Of a DNA stretch of 64,000 nucleotides, positions 49,524 through 58,428 are shown piece after piece (within the stretch, counting starts at the first letter, position 1; each line of letters starts with the position of its first letter). Source of the stretch: Thermoplasmatales archaeon. GTDB taxonomy: Archaea; Thermoplasmatota; Thermoplasmata; Thermoplasmatales; GCA-001856825. A program made the position numbers and the translations under genes. The DNA lies in NCBI GenBank assembly GCA_026127935.1, contig JAJSLL010000001.1, positions 1 to 64,000 of the forward strand, written 5' to 3'. The notes below the pieces were generated by a model. The model saw nothing but the letters and a program-made list of their open reading frames with translations, made no database searches and had not been told where the DNA came from.

Positions 49524-50243
49524 ATGAGTCTTGTGAGAGTCGAAAAGAAAGAACGGGTAGCACAGATTGTCATCAACAGACCCGAGAAAAAAAATGCACT
49601 CTCTCCAGAAGTTATCAAGGACATCAGGAGTGCCTTCGAGTCACTTAAAGAAGTAGCAGTGGTGATAATCAGAGGAGAAGGTGACTTTTTCTCCGCGGGA
49701 GGGGATCTTTCCGTAATGTTTTCTGCGTCTGAAGAAGAAGGATTCAAGTTTTCAAAACTTGGAAATGAATTCGCAGACTTCGTCCAGAATTACGGGGCAA
49801 TTACGATTGCAGCGATCGAAGGAGGAGCTTACGGAGGAGGACTCGAATTGGCTCTCAGCTGTGATTTAAGAATAGCTTCCCCACAAGCAAAGATCGGGCT
49901 CAGCGAGGTCAACCTTGGCCTGATTCCAGGATGGGGTGGAATGAAGAGGTTGATAAAGGTCGCAGGAGCAGGCACTGCAAGATACGTTGCTCTCACAGGA
50001 AAGATACTCGACGGTAATGAGGCCTACAGACTTGGCATACTGAGCTATCTTGCGGAAAACCCTGTTAAGTTTTCTGAAGACCTTGCAGCTACCTTATCTC
50101 AAAAATCTGTGGAGAGCATAAAGAGGATCAAGGCCCTGATCGGCCAGGATGTTTATTCATCCGAGAAAGAGGAAAAGCTATTCGGAGAGGTGCTGCAGAC
50201 GCCTGCAGCAAGAGTCACCCTAGAAAAGTTCCTGAAGAGGTGA
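49524..50243 (+). CDS. enoyl-CoA hydratase/isomerase family protein
   Basis: 'RPEKKNALSPEVI', 'GEGDFFSAGGDLS', 'AIEGGAYGGGLELALSCDLRIASPQAKIGLSEVNLGLIPGWGG'. Confidence 0.93.
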   Translation: MSLVRVEKKERVAQIVINRPEKKNALSPEVIKDIRSAFESLKEVAVVIIRGEGDFFSAGGDLSVMFSASEEEGFKFSKLGNEFADFVQNYGAITIAAIEGGAYGGGLELALSCDLRIASPQAKIGLSEVNLGLIPGWGGMKRLIKVAGAGTARYVALTGKILDGNEAYRLGILSYLAENPVKFSEDLAATLSQKSVESIKRIKALIGQDVYSSEKEEKLFGEVLQTPAARVTLEKFLKR

Positions 50244-50245
50244 GT

Positions 50246-52957
50246 TCACTCCAGCCTGATGGCTGGACGACCAGGCAACGCTTTCTTGGAGTAAACCGGG
50301 TCCTGAGATATCACTACCTCAACATTGAGATATCTCGAAAGATCGTCCCTGTACTTTTCCAGGGTCTTTCCTTCGTCTCTTATTTTCTGGGTCAGATCCT
50401 TCTTCTTGATTAGTGTAATGAGGAAATCTCTCTGCTCAGGATTTGCATCCTTAATCATCAATTTTATATCTTTTGATTTCGACTCATCTAACAACTTCCA
50501 CTTCCACTCTTCAGCAGTCCCAATCACCATTCTCTTAGGTTGAACGGTGGAAACCTTCGTTATGCTGCGGAAGTCCTCGATGATTGATTCTACAAAATTC
50601 CACTCCGATTCTTGCACATTGTAATGATTCTCCATTGAGGGATAAATTTGGGACGACGCAAACCCGTTTCCGCCATACATCTCGTATATCTCTTCAGCAA
50701 GGAAAGGCACTACTGGTGAAAGACTGAGTGCCCACTCTTTTGCGAATTTTTTTACGACCCTGAGTGCCCTTTCCTTTCCAGAAAAGTTCTCCAGGTCCCT
50801 CACATCATTCAGTGCGTTGAAGAATAATTCGACAGTGGCCTCCCTCACTCGCATGGATTCATAACTCTTTGAGCTCGCTGCGATCCTATCGATCATCCTA
50901 GATGCTAGCCACAGGTCCCTCTCGTCGGGTTCCTCTTCAACGTTTCTTGCCTCTTCGAGGAGGGAATAGAATCTTTCGAGTTTCTTGGAATAATTCTCCA
51001 CCTCTCCCGTCCTCCAGTCAACGTCATACCACACGTCAGCATTTGAAGCAAGGTACATTCTGAAGAGATCCGCTCCGTACTTACGTTTGATCGTCAATAG
51101 GGGATAGACGTTCCCCTTGCTCTTGCTCATCTTCTGCCCCTCCGAATTCACCATTCCACCGGTAGATATCCCAATTGGCCACTCTTCAGGTGGAAAAATT
51201 GCGACGTGGTTGAAAAGGTAGAATGTGAGGTGATTGGATATGTGAGGATAACTGGTGTGCCTGAGGTCGACCGGATACCAGTACAGGAACTCCTTCCTCG
51301 CCTCAGAAGCGAGTCCTCTCGTTTCTTCGCTCTTCCCGGATAGGTTACCCCTTCCGAGCAATATGTGATCGAACAACTCTCCGTCTATTTCCTCGAACTT
51401 CATCTTCCTCAGGAAGGGCATGATCGTATAGACAACAGTGTAGATCGTGGAATCGCTCAGGCTCTCTATTACCCATTCCCTGTCCATTGGGAGTTTGGTC
51501 CCCAGTCCCCTCTTTCTTGCGCAAGGTCTTTCCTTTATCCAGTCTACCGTTTGCAGGAATTGACTCTTCAAGTTGTCCGGTCTCAGATACATTCTTCCTA
51601 TGAGCTCCCTGACCTTTTCCTTCCACTCCTCAATCGAATAGTCGATGAACCACTGGTTCTTGATGACCGCAACTATTACCGGGTTCCCCTCACGGGTTTC
51701 AGCCTTCCTGGACGTTTCGTACACCGGTATTGCAACCCCCATCCGCATGAGATCTTCGGTAATCTCGTCCTTGACATCCTTCACGACCCTTCCCTTGAAC
51801 TTGCCTCTGATGATCTTGCCGTGGTAGAACTCCTGTTCATACACGAACTTGGTAGCTTCAACCAATTTCTCTCTATCGTCAAGATTTGTAATTCCAAATT
51901 TCTTCCTTACCTCTTCCATGTCAAGATTGTGTCCCAATGTATCTATCACCTGAATGTACTCCGGTTTCTCCGATATAACCGACAACCCTACGTGGTCCCA
52001 TATAGAATGCGCTGGTACAGAATAGTCAACCCCTGTTCCTATATCAGGATCCACAAACTGGCCGGGGAAAATTGGAATCTCCCTGGAATAGAGAGGTTCC
52101 CTTGCCTTCTTATTGAAGTACTTCTTGACATCAACGTCTCCAACAAACTGTGCCTCCCTCTGATGTTTCAATTTCTCATAGGCCCTCTTGCTAACAATAA
52201 ATGACTGTCCCCTCATCATAATACGGCAGTACTTTCCGTCTGGATTGAGAAATAGGTTTGTGACTCCGTCGAGCGTCTCGGGTCTGACCGTAGATGCAAG
52301 CAGGATGTCATTCTCCACATAGAAGAACACACCCGTGAATTGGGTGATCGAGACTTTATCCGTATCGCCCTCAAGGATGTCATCCTCACCAACTGGGTTT
52401 CCCTCTTCTTCAGAATAGAGTATAGGATAGTCCCCGATCTTGATCAGTTTCTTTTCCTGGAGGATGCCGAACTGCCATTCTATAAACTTGTTGTAGATGG
52501 GCTCTCCCGAAGTGAACTTCCTCGTCCAATCTATAGAGAATCCCATGTTTGTAAAATCATTGATTATTTTCTCTGAAAAGTATGATGCGATGTTCGAAGG
52601 CACCGAAAACTCTGCGACTCTCGAAGGGTCGTCCCCGTAAAGTTCTAGATAACTCTTGTAAAGGTTTATTGTTGGCACGTCGCCGTGTTCTATCTTCTTG
52701 CTGAATGCCAATATGGGAGTACCAGAAATGTGGAATCCCATGGGATAAAGGACATTGAATCCAGCCATTCTCCTGTACCTTGCAACTATGTCTCCGACCG
52801 TGTAAGTTCTGCCGTGACCAATGTGGAGGGCACCATTGCAGTACGGCCAGGGTACCGTGAGCATGAATTTCTTTCCGTCAGGTTTGGGTTCAAAGACTCT
52901 CGCATCTCTCCATTTCTTTAACCATTTTTCTTCTAAAGCATTGAAATCGTATGTCAC
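50246..52957 (-). CDS. leuS: leucyl-tRNA synthetase
   Basis: 903 aa; 'VPWPYCNGALHIGHGRTYTVGDIVARYRRMAGFNVLYPMGFH', 'KMSKSKGNVYPL'. Confidence 0.97.
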   Translation of the reverse strand: MTYDFNALEEKWLKKWRDARVFEPKPDGKKFMLTVPWPYCNGALHIGHGRTYTVGDIVARYRRMAGFNVLYPMGFHISGTPILAFSKKIEHGDVPTINLYKSYLELYGDDPSRVAEFSVPSNIASYFSEKIINDFTNMGFSIDWTRKFTSGEPIYNKFIEWQFGILQEKKLIKIGDYPILYSEEEGNPVGEDDILEGDTDKVSITQFTGVFFYVENDILLASTVRPETLDGVTNLFLNPDGKYCRIMMRGQSFIVSKRAYEKLKHQREAQFVGDVDVKKYFNKKAREPLYSREIPIFPGQFVDPDIGTGVDYSVPAHSIWDHVGLSVISEKPEYIQVIDTLGHNLDMEEVRKKFGITNLDDREKLVEATKFVYEQEFYHGKIIRGKFKGRVVKDVKDEITEDLMRMGVAIPVYETSRKAETREGNPVIVAVIKNQWFIDYSIEEWKEKVRELIGRMYLRPDNLKSQFLQTVDWIKERPCARKRGLGTKLPMDREWVIESLSDSTIYTVVYTIMPFLRKMKFEEIDGELFDHILLGRGNLSGKSEETRGLASEARKEFLYWYPVDLRHTSYPHISNHLTFYLFNHVAIFPPEEWPIGISTGGMVNSEGQKMSKSKGNVYPLLTIKRKYGADLFRMYLASNADVWYDVDWRTGEVENYSKKLERFYSLLEEARNVEEEPDERDLWLASRMIDRIAASSKSYESMRVREATVELFFNALNDVRDLENFSGKERALRVVKKFAKEWALSLSPVVPFLAEEIYEMYGGNGFASSQIYPSMENHYNVQESEWNFVESIIEDFRSITKVSTVQPKRMVIGTAEEWKWKLLDESKSKDIKLMIKDANPEQRDFLITLIKKKDLTQKIRDEGKTLEKYRDDLSRYLNVEVVISQDPVYSKKALPGRPAIRLE

Positions 52958-52966
52958 CAGATCACC

Positions 52967-53509
52967 TTACTCCAGAATCATCACTGCTGCGGCAACTACT
53001 GTTGTCCACTCATCCTCATTCTTCACAGTCGAGGACGCCGTTATGTTGCTTGTGAGTAAAATTGCATCATTCAATCTGAACTTCCCATTTTCATCGACCC
53101 GATAAGAATTCAATCCTATAGTGCTTGCAAGCATTTCTGCTGCAAGTTCCTCTGCGAACTTACCTGCCACCTCCGACGTCTCTCCAAAACTGTGATGTTC
53201 GCTAAGATATCCATACATAGTTCTGTTTCTAGGGATTGCAAATCCCACAGAAGCAGAAATCAATCTATTGAGCTCGTTTGAGCTATTTCTTGCCAGTACC
53301 AAGTGAAGTATCTGGCCTGGTTTCAGTAGTTTGAGTCCCTCCTCCCTGTCTACCATTTCTGCATATGGTGGAAAAATTGAGCTTACCTCAACCAAATTGT
53401 ATTTTGCGATATCTGCATCCCTTAGGGCATTTTCGAACGATCCAAGCTGGCTCCGATGTGTCCCTACTCCTTTAACGAAGAATATTTTCCGAGGCACCAT
53501 TGACGGCAT
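52967..53509 (-). CDS. pdaD: pyruvoyl-dependent arginine decarboxylase
   Basis: '[44 protein letters not shown]' with Ser-Ser self-cleavage context. Confidence 0.92.
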   Translation of the reverse strand: MPSMVPRKIFFVKGVGTHRSQLGSFENALRDADIAKYNLVEVSSIFPPYAEMVDREEGLKLLKPGQILHLVLARNSSNELNRLISASVGFAIPRNRTMYGYLSEHHSFGETSEVAGKFAEELAAEMLASTIGLNSYRVDENGKFRLNDAILLTSNITASSTVKNEDEWTTVVAAAVMILE

Positions 53510-53670
53510 TTCAGTGGTAAATTACATCTCGGTTTTATCCTTTTCTAACACTTCAACTTTACAACTCGGAGATCTCGACAATATTGTGCCACTTGATATC
53601 GAGCAATGAGGATTATCAGGTGAATCGAATGATCCTCTAATCTACTGTTTCGAAACACAAGGTTTAATAA

Positions 53671-53689
53671 TGTTAGTATAATACTAACA
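53671..53689. promoter_or_regulatory. perfect 9-1-9 inverted repeat, likely operator of the DtxR-type regulator
   Basis: tgttagtat-a-atactaaca directly before the GTG start; extra half-site-like atactaat at about 53702. Confidence 0.75.
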
Positions 53690-53690
53690 A

Positions 53691-54107
53691 GTGGAAGATA
53701 ATACTAATACCGTTACAAAACGTGAAAGAGACTGTTTAATCGCGTTAGAGGAAGATTCTCAGAATGGTTTCCCTATGCGTTTGCACCAAATCGCTTCAAC
53801 CCTTGGCATCAAGCCACCAACTGCTCTAAATGTGATTAAAAGGTTGGAAGAGAAGGGGCTCGCAAGATCCGTAGATGGAATGACTATACTTACAGATTCT
53901 GGCAAGAAGATTGCGGAAGGGATTCTGCTGGTTCACAGGACATACGAATCTTTGCTATGCAAGAGCGGGGTGTCAGAGAACTCTGCTTGCGAAGAGGCCG
54001 CAGAAGTAGATTTTATAATTCCAACTCGAAACGCACGGTTAATATTGCGCACAATCGGTAATCCTAAAATGTGTCCTCACGGCAAACCAATCATCGGTGT
54101 GGAATAA
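53691..54107 (+). CDS. DtxR/MntR-family metal-dependent transcriptional regulator
   Basis: GTG start; 'MRLHQIASTLGIKPPTALNVIKRLEEKGLARSVDG', 'CEEAAEVDFIIP'. Confidence 0.82.
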   Translation: MEDNTNTVTKRERDCLIALEEDSQNGFPMRLHQIASTLGIKPPTALNVIKRLEEKGLARSVDGMTILTDSGKKIAEGILLVHRTYESLLCKSGVSENSACEEAAEVDFIIPTRNARLILRTIGNPKMCPHGKPIIGVE

Positions 54108-55035
54108 AATGTCTTTTCTAGGTTTTATTCTGAATCCTCCGACAGGTCTATCTGTCTATTTCATACTTCTGATAGCATTCATACTGGGACTGATGCACGG
54201 TATCACACCAGATGAACACACCTGGCCTATCACTTTCAGTTACTCGATCGGGAGCTACAGCACGAAGGGCGGTATGAAGTCTGGTTTTATCTTCTCCTCT
54301 GGATTCACAATTCAGAGGGCAATACTCACCACATTAGGATTTGTCGGACTTGCAACTATTTACATTAAATTCAACCTTGACGGTCCTGTGTACGTTCTAG
54401 TGGGGGTAGTAATGTTCATCGTGGGGTACTATTTGCTCAAAGGAACGGATTTACATATTCCTCTAGATAAATTATTAGGAGGGCATGTACATCACTCAAC
54501 CAAATCAGAGAGACTTCCAATACAGGAAGTAGAAAGCAATGTCAAAGCTGTTCCAGCGAAAATGGCTTTCCTCCACGGTTTCATAGCTGGATGGGGGTTT
54601 GGGGGATTCTCGACGATCATAACCTTCATCCTAGCTCCTCAGATGCCAAGCATATTTTACGCTCCCCTAGTAGGTGCTCTCTTTGGTCTTGGAACCATGG
54701 TTATGCAGGTGGTTATTGGCGCGACCTTTGCAAACATAATGAGAGTCAAAAAGCTCTCTTTGGACCAGATAAAATATGTTGGCAGGTCAACGGCTGCACG
54801 AACACTCTACCTAGGAGGGATTGCGTTTGCTGCGATAGGGGCGCTCGTACTGGGATTCCCCTTCATAGACCGAATAGCCATCAACACAGGCAATCCTATA
54901 CCCAATCTCAGTTCCATTGGTGTAGCGACAGTACTTGTCATAATGGTGGTTGGGGTCATTGGGATGAGTAGTTTATACATGGGATACAGGGAAAGTGTTG
55001 CGTTGCAACGTACGAAGATGGCTGAAAGCAAGTGA
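54097..55035 (+). CDS. polytopic membrane protein, putative metal transporter (NicO/TauE-like architecture)
   Basis: 'ILGLMHGITPDEHTWPITFSYSIG'; six or more TMs in two halves; overlaps the DtxR-type gene by 11 nt. Confidence 0.65.
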   Translation: MWNKMSFLGFILNPPTGLSVYFILLIAFILGLMHGITPDEHTWPITFSYSIGSYSTKGGMKSGFIFSSGFTIQRAILTTLGFVGLATIYIKFNLDGPVYVLVGVVMFIVGYYLLKGTDLHIPLDKLLGGHVHHSTKSERLPIQEVESNVKAVPAKMAFLHGFIAGWGFGGFSTIITFILAPQMPSIFYAPLVGALFGLGTMVMQVVIGATFANIMRVKKLSLDQIKYVGRSTAARTLYLGGIAFAAIGALVLGFPFIDRIAINTGNPIPNLSSIGVATVLVIMVVGVIGMSSLYMGYRESVALQRTKMAESK

Positions 55036-55233
55036 TAAAATAAGGAATCAAGAAGAAAAGAAAATTCAGCCTTTCCCTTGAAATTTTCCCCCCGTATCAT
55101 GCTAGAAGGGAACAACATATTATTCATTAGAAAAGAGAGAGAAAAAACCGCACGCACTTCGCGTTAACTTCGATTAAAATAATTAAAATATTCGGCGACA
55201 AGTATTTTATACGAGGTTAGATTCGAACCTTAT

Positions 55234-55704
55234 ATGCAGGCGTCCCCCAGCATCTCAAAGGTGCTAGTCGTAGGTCCAAAAGGTTCTGGAAAGACAAGTC
55301 TACTGTGCAGAATGATCTATGACTCAACCGATGAATGCGGGCAGGTACCTGGGCAGTTTTTGAAGTTCAGTTTTTCAAGGGGAGACGGAGATAGCGTTTC
55401 CTTCCTTTTTAAAGAGGTAAATAATCTTCCCACACCAGAAAAGAAATCTGCGTACATTTTGACTCTTAATTCTAATAGCAAGAGTGATATCGAAAATCTT
55501 CCAAACACTTTGTCACTTATTTCAGACAAGAAGGTAATCATTGCACTGTGTATGGCAGATCTGCATTACTCGGCTGCTTTCTGGGTGGATGACATCAAGA
55601 AAATCTTAGGAAAGAAGAACATAAAAGTCGTTCCTGTCTCCTCAAAGACTGGAGAAAACATCAAGCAGCTAATGCTTGATCTGTCTGATATGGTGCTCAC
55701 TTAG
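55234..55704 (+). CDS. divergent small P-loop GTPase-like protein
   Basis: Walker A 'VVGPKGSGKTSLLCRM'; G5-like 'VPVSSKTGENIKQLM'. Confidence 0.6.
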   Translation: MQASPSISKVLVVGPKGSGKTSLLCRMIYDSTDECGQVPGQFLKFSFSRGDGDSVSFLFKEVNNLPTPEKKSAYILTLNSNSKSDIENLPNTLSLISDKKVIIALCMADLHYSAAFWVDDIKKILGKKNIKVVPVSSKTGENIKQLMLDLSDMVLT

Positions 55705-55705
55705 G

Positions 55706-56455
55706 ATGATCCAGGGAAAGTTGAGAAACAGAAGGGTAATGATTGAGAACGAAGCAGATGCCTCCACTCTAAGGAACAAGGGATCTTTAGGTAGAAATGT
55801 CGGGCAGAAGCTCTCCCTAGACCTCATGACATCACTTGATCTTCTCCTGAGGAAGAAGATAGAGGTAAGGAGTAGAACGGAACAAGTTACTTCGGACCAC
55901 ATTGTTAAGATGTTGTCTCAGGACGAAATGAAAGTCGCAACTGCTTACCATTTTCTAAAAATTAAGGGACTGAAACCAGTGATCAAGAAAGGAGCCCTGT
56001 TCTCTTACGGTACAAGAGTTATGGTCTTTCGGGACAGTGAAAGCATCAATTTCGAAAACGTGAGAGCCAAGTCCTGTCATATAGCCATAACGGACTCAGA
56101 AGGAAGCTGCCTGTTGTATTCTGTCAGTAGGCTTCATATGAAAAGAAAACTGGAATTCAATGATTCGAGGGGAGCGGTTAACGAGCGCAGAAAGCATAAG
56201 AGATTGATAGAGCTGCTAGAATCAAGAGGATTGAAGGTCGCAAGCGGACTGAAGTTCGGTTCAGAATTTAGAATATATGAAAAAGACTCATCGCACGCTA
56301 GGTATCTGATGACATTCGGATCAATCTCTCTTGCCCGTGATCTCGCTGCCAAAGTTAGAATTGCTCAGTCCGTCAGGAAGACATTTGTTCAGGCATGCTT
56401 TTTGGAAAAGAAGAGAGAAATATTATTCCTTGAGATCAAGTGGAACCGATTATAG
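55706..56455 (+). CDS. endA: tRNA-splicing endonuclease
   Basis: 'RLIELLESRGLKVASGLKFGSEFRIYEKDSSHARYLM...RIAQSVRKTFVQACF' with catalytic Y/H/K context. Confidence 0.88.
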   Translation: MIQGKLRNRRVMIENEADASTLRNKGSLGRNVGQKLSLDLMTSLDLLLRKKIEVRSRTEQVTSDHIVKMLSQDEMKVATAYHFLKIKGLKPVIKKGALFSYGTRVMVFRDSESINFENVRAKSCHIAITDSEGSCLLYSVSRLHMKRKLEFNDSRGAVNERRKHKRLIELLESRGLKVASGLKFGSEFRIYEKDSSHARYLMTFGSISLARDLAAKVRIAQSVRKTFVQACFLEKKREILFLEIKWNRL

Positions 56456-56927
56456 GCCTTCTTTTCTTGGGATATTTTTTCAATTCATTTCCACAGTGAG
56501 GACACTCTTTAAACGATCTATCAAACTTCCTGTTGCAGCCAATGCATCTGTACCCCCACTCTATCTCTGTGTTGATGGATTTCCCTCCGAATGATTGATA
56601 GTTGACCTTCATTCTCTTGCAGACGTTTTGTATGGATAGATCATTTGTCAATAGGGTCGCATCGGAATCCTTTGCTAGGGCTATGAGTTCCATATCTGTG
56701 GCGCTCAGTTGATCCAAATCACCGGTCTCTTTTGCCTTCTTCCTGACTTCTTCGATTGTTGATTTATTCGGTTCAATAATCCTGAACAATTCAATTACTG
56801 TTTCAAGATTACCCTTCATTTTCTTCCCTTTCACTTCATCCAGCACGGCGGAGGTGATTATGTATTCATTATTGCCTTCGACCTGAAAGCCATAAAAGAG
56901 TGATGAGGTATCAACGACTATCTTCAT
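56436..56927 (-). CDS. nob1: Nob1-like rRNA maturation endonuclease (PIN + Zn ribbon)
   Basis: 'IVVDTSSLFYGF', 'SATDMELIALAKDSDATLLTNDLSIQNV', 'YRCIGCNRKF...CPHCGNEL'. Confidence 0.93.
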   Translation of the reverse strand: MKIVVDTSSLFYGFQVEGNNEYIITSAVLDEVKGKKMKGNLETVIELFRIIEPNKSTIEEVRKKAKETGDLDQLSATDMELIALAKDSDATLLTNDLSIQNVCKRMKVNYQSFGGKSINTEIEWGYRCIGCNRKFDRSFKECPHCGNELKKYPKKRRPIIGST

Positions 56928-57537
56928 GATCTCTCCAGTACTTGCAATCTTTTTTCAGACTGCACAAGTCACACAAGGGTGTGATTGGTTTGCAAATCTT
57001 CTTGCCAAATTCCACAAAGTAAGAGTTTACCTCGTTCCACCTTTGCTTTGGTATTCTTTTCTTGAGAATCAACTCTGTGTCTTCAGTTTTTTCGGAAGTT
57101 GAAAGTCCCAACCGGAATGAAATTCGCTGGACGTGGGTATCGACGGCCAGTCCATCCTTACCCACCCCCTCTGAAAGAACTATGTTTGCAACCTTTCGCC
57201 CAACTCCCGGCAGTTCCAAAAGTTCTTCCATGCTATCCGGAACCCTACGATTGAATTTTCTTATAATCATCTTTGAAGTTTCGACTACGTCTACTGCCTT
57301 ATTCTTGTAGAATCCAACTGGTTTTATCAAACCCTCAACGACAGCGGGAGAAGCTCTGGAGAGTTTTTCAATTGACGGAAATCTGCAAAAGAGCCTAAGA
57401 CTAGCCCTGTCCGTGACCTCGTCCTTTGTCCTCGTAGACATAATTCCAGTTATCAGTATCCTGAATGCATCATCCCAGATCGCAATATGGGGGTCGACCA
57501 TCTTCTCTATCCTGTCAAGAATGAGGTTGGCATTCAT
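56911..57537 (-). CDS. nth: endonuclease III
   Basis: HhH 'LLELPGVGRKVANIVLSEG', 'VDTHVQRISFRLGLS', C-terminal FeS cysteines 'CKPITPLCDLCSLKKDC'. Confidence 0.95.
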   Translation of the reverse strand: MNANLILDRIEKMVDPHIAIWDDAFRILITGIMSTRTKDEVTDRASLRLFCRFPSIEKLSRASPAVVEGLIKPVGFYKNKAVDVVETSKMIIRKFNRRVPDSMEELLELPGVGRKVANIVLSEGVGKDGLAVDTHVQRISFRLGLSTSEKTEDTELILKKRIPKQRWNEVNSYFVEFGKKICKPITPLCDLCSLKKDCKYWRDHEDSR

Positions 57538-57621
57538 CTTTGAGTCAAATCAGTCGTTGGTATTATAATATTTCAGGATGATCAGAGCACATTTTATATG
57601 TAATGTTATCATTATTTACGC

Positions 57622-58092
57622 ATGGGTCAAAAGACGAGAGGCATACTCCCTTTGTCCAAGATTCTGGTCGCAATAGATGGTACCAAGCCCTCTATGAGAG
57701 CGCTTGATATGGGAATAAGCCTGGCAAAGGTCCAACCTGGCCTAGAAGTGGAAATAGTGATGGTAGTCCCTTATCCAGTTCAATACGTGACCGGAGAAAA
57801 CCCGACCGGGGATTTGACTATTGTTGAAAGACTTGCGACCCTAAAAGAGGGGGGGCAAACCATACTAAATCATGCCAAAGATTATTCCGTATCCAACGGA
57901 GTAATGAATCTCAAGACATATCTCAAGCAGGGAGATCCTGCGAGAGAAATTCTTGACCTTGCTAAAGTCACAAATCCGGACCTCATTGTAATAGGAAACA
58001 GAAAGAGGGGATTCCTGAGAGGAGTATTCCTAGGCTCCGTGAGTCAGAGGGTAGCTGCGAACTCAGAGTGTGCAGTCCTGATCGTGAAATAA
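57622..58092 (+). CDS. universal stress protein (UspA family)
   Basis: 'KILVAIDGTKPSMRALDMGISLA', 'LIVIGNRKRGFLRGVFLGSVSQRVAANSECAVLIV'. Confidence 0.93.
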   Translation: MGQKTRGILPLSKILVAIDGTKPSMRALDMGISLAKVQPGLEVEIVMVVPYPVQYVTGENPTGDLTIVERLATLKEGGQTILNHAKDYSVSNGVMNLKTYLKQGDPAREILDLAKVTNPDLIVIGNRKRGFLRGVFLGSVSQRVAANSECAVLIVK

Positions 58093-58121
58093 ATTTTTAT
58101 TACCCCGAACTATCAGATGAC

Positions 58122-58367
58122 ATGAAAGAGTTCCCAAATTTCAGCCTGAAGGAAGGTTCCAAAGTGAAGATATATCTGAGGTCAGGAAACGAGATAAAGG
58201 CGCTTGAAGGAGAATTTAAGGGGTTATCCGATACATTCCAGCCACTCCTTTACCTGGCAGACAAGGACAAGAACTACCTCATAAATATGAGGGACATAAT
58301 ATACATAGAGACAAATGACAATTTGGAAGCAATAGAGAGGGAAAAGAAAGCAGATTACGTCTTCTAG
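58122..58367 (+). CDS. Sm-like fold candidate, uncharacterised
   Basis: 'MKEFPNFSLKEGSKVKIYLRSGNEIKALEGEFKGLSDTFQPLLYLADKDKNYLINMRDIIYIE' follows an Sm1/Sm2-like pattern; ATG at 58122 more likely than the ORF-track start at 58068. Confidence 0.6.
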   Translation: MKEFPNFSLKEGSKVKIYLRSGNEIKALEGEFKGLSDTFQPLLYLADKDKNYLINMRDIIYIETNDNLEAIEREKKADYVF

Positions 58368-58428
58368 GACACTCCTAGGTGCTGCAAATAGATACCAACG
58401 GAAAATATTTTTAACCATTTGCCATGTA

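Noticed and set aside
51365-52204. 279-aa plus-strand ORF antisense to leuS
   Set aside because: Shadow ORF of the clearly assigned leucyl-tRNA synthetase.
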